A DNA stretch of 64,000 nucleotides, taken from positions 1-64,000 of the forward strand of contig NZ_VLKH01000008.1 of assembly GCF_007830175.1 (NCBI RefSeq). The letters are read 5' to 3'. Shown piece by piece: positions 63,553 through 64,000 of this stretch (position 1 is its first letter; every line of letters begins with the position of its first letter). The DNA comes from Sedimentibacter saalensis (GTDB lineage Bacteria > Bacillota > Clostridia > Tissierellales > Sedimentibacteraceae). The notes under the pieces were generated by a model. That model worked only from the letters and a program-made list of their open reading frames with translations. It made no database searches and was not told the DNA's origin. Both the position numbers and the translations under genes were made by a program.

Positions 63553-64000
63553 TTAGAATTTATTATAAAATGTTTTATATGCTTTATATGTCATGTACAC
63601 ATCAGTCTTGGAAACTATTTCAAAAGGCGCATGCATGCTGAGTACTGGAACTCCCAAATCCACAACATCCATGTTGTAATTTGCCATTATGTAGGCAATT
63701 GTTCCTCCGCCTCCCTGATCAACTTTTCCAAGTTCTGCGCTTTGCCATGCAACACCGCTTTCATTGAAAACTTTTCTTAATTTTCCAATGTATTCTGCAT
63801 TGGCATCATTTGCACCGGATTTTCCTCTGCTTCCTGTATACTTAATCAATGCAACGCCCTGGCCCATAACCGCAGAATTCTGAATTTCTGAAACCTGAGG
63901 ATATGTTGGATCAAGTCCTGCTGCAACATCAGAGGAAAGCATGGAGCTGTTAGCCATGGCTTTTTTAAGAGTTCGCTCGCTGTAATTTCCATTGTCCTCC
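63553..64000 (-). CDS. M18-family aminopeptidase, C-terminal part
   Basis: The last 148 residues of a zinc aminopeptidase (aspartyl-type or ApeB-like) that removes N-terminal residues from peptides. DQGGGGTIAYIMA and VLSMHAPFEIVSKTDVY, which holds the last zinc-ligand His, are diagnostic. The frame stays open to the window edge (residues before MANSSM read ERTLKKA), so the start is outside. Confidence 0.93.
   Translation of the reverse strand, partial: EDNGNYSERTLKKAMANSSMLSSDVAAGLDPTYPQVSEIQNSAVMGQGVALIKYTGSRGKSGANDANAEYIGKLRKVFNESGVAWQSAELGKVDQGGGGTIAYIMANYNMDVVDLGVPVLSMHAPFEIVSKTDVYMTYKAYKTFYNKF

Overview
The window is low-GC DNA whose protein content points to an anaerobic, spore-forming member of the Clostridia. 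It carries an alpha/beta-type small acid-soluble spore protein, a YtxC-like sporulation protein, WhiA, a cobalamin riboswitch, a tungsten/molybdenum aldehyde:ferredoxin oxidoreductase, thiolase and 3-hydroxybutyryl-CoA dehydrogenase. It also carries a NuoE/NuoF/NuoG-like flavoprotein complex of the electron-bifurcating kind. The genus cannot be fixed from the sequence alone. The window cuts a thiolase gene at the left edge and an M18 aminopeptidase gene at the right edge.

Layout, left to right. 1-5 kb: thiolase start, a MoxR/VWA chaperone pair and radA. 5-9.4 kb: a polyamine uptake operon (potABCD) headed by an XRE-cupin regulator with a consensus promoter and two matched operator-like sites. 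9.4-11.4 kb: a 31-aa membrane peptide gene, the ytxC-like gene and a conserved gene of uncertain fold. 11.5-19.9 kb: molybdenum/tungsten metabolism (ModE-like regulator, modABC, an XdhC-type maturation protein, a MoeA-like protein, a ThiS/MoaD-like carrier, AOR and its four-cluster ferredoxin). 20.4-22.5 kb: hslO, a methyltransferase, the spore protein and a 44-aa membrane peptide gene. 22.7-26.8 kb: a UspA protein and a TAXI-type TRAP uptake system.

27-33 kb: a lipoprotein, then a sigma-54 module in which an enhancer-binding protein and a beta-lactamase-like protein sit upstream of a near-consensus -24/-12 promoter. That promoter drives a YfcC-type transporter, a decayed M20 amidohydrolase and a VanX-type D-Ala-D-Ala dipeptidase. 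33.7 kb: an isolated YdeI-family gene. 34.5-45 kb: one long operon from hemA to cbiO that makes uroporphyrinogen III and sirohydrochlorin and imports cobalt. It starts with a cobalamin riboswitch and terminator, so tetrapyrrole synthesis appears tied to B12 level. 45-55 kb: tRNA-Leu, a parvulin, HPr-WhiA-Nudix, RNA and other methyltransferases, a second sigma-54 activator, glnS and hbd. 55-57 kb: a BrkB-family membrane protein and an RsmC-like methyltransferase. 57.5-63.4 kb: a three-gene redox complex whose large subunit joins a GltD-like NADPH module to a NuoG-like module with no molybdenum-ligand Cys/Sec. It best fits a Stn-type transhydrogenase.

Intergenic DNA holds at least four dispersed repeat families, including one element inserted inside another at 56301-56497. 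Small genes that are easy to miss are at 9433-9528, 22093-22269 and 22323-22457.
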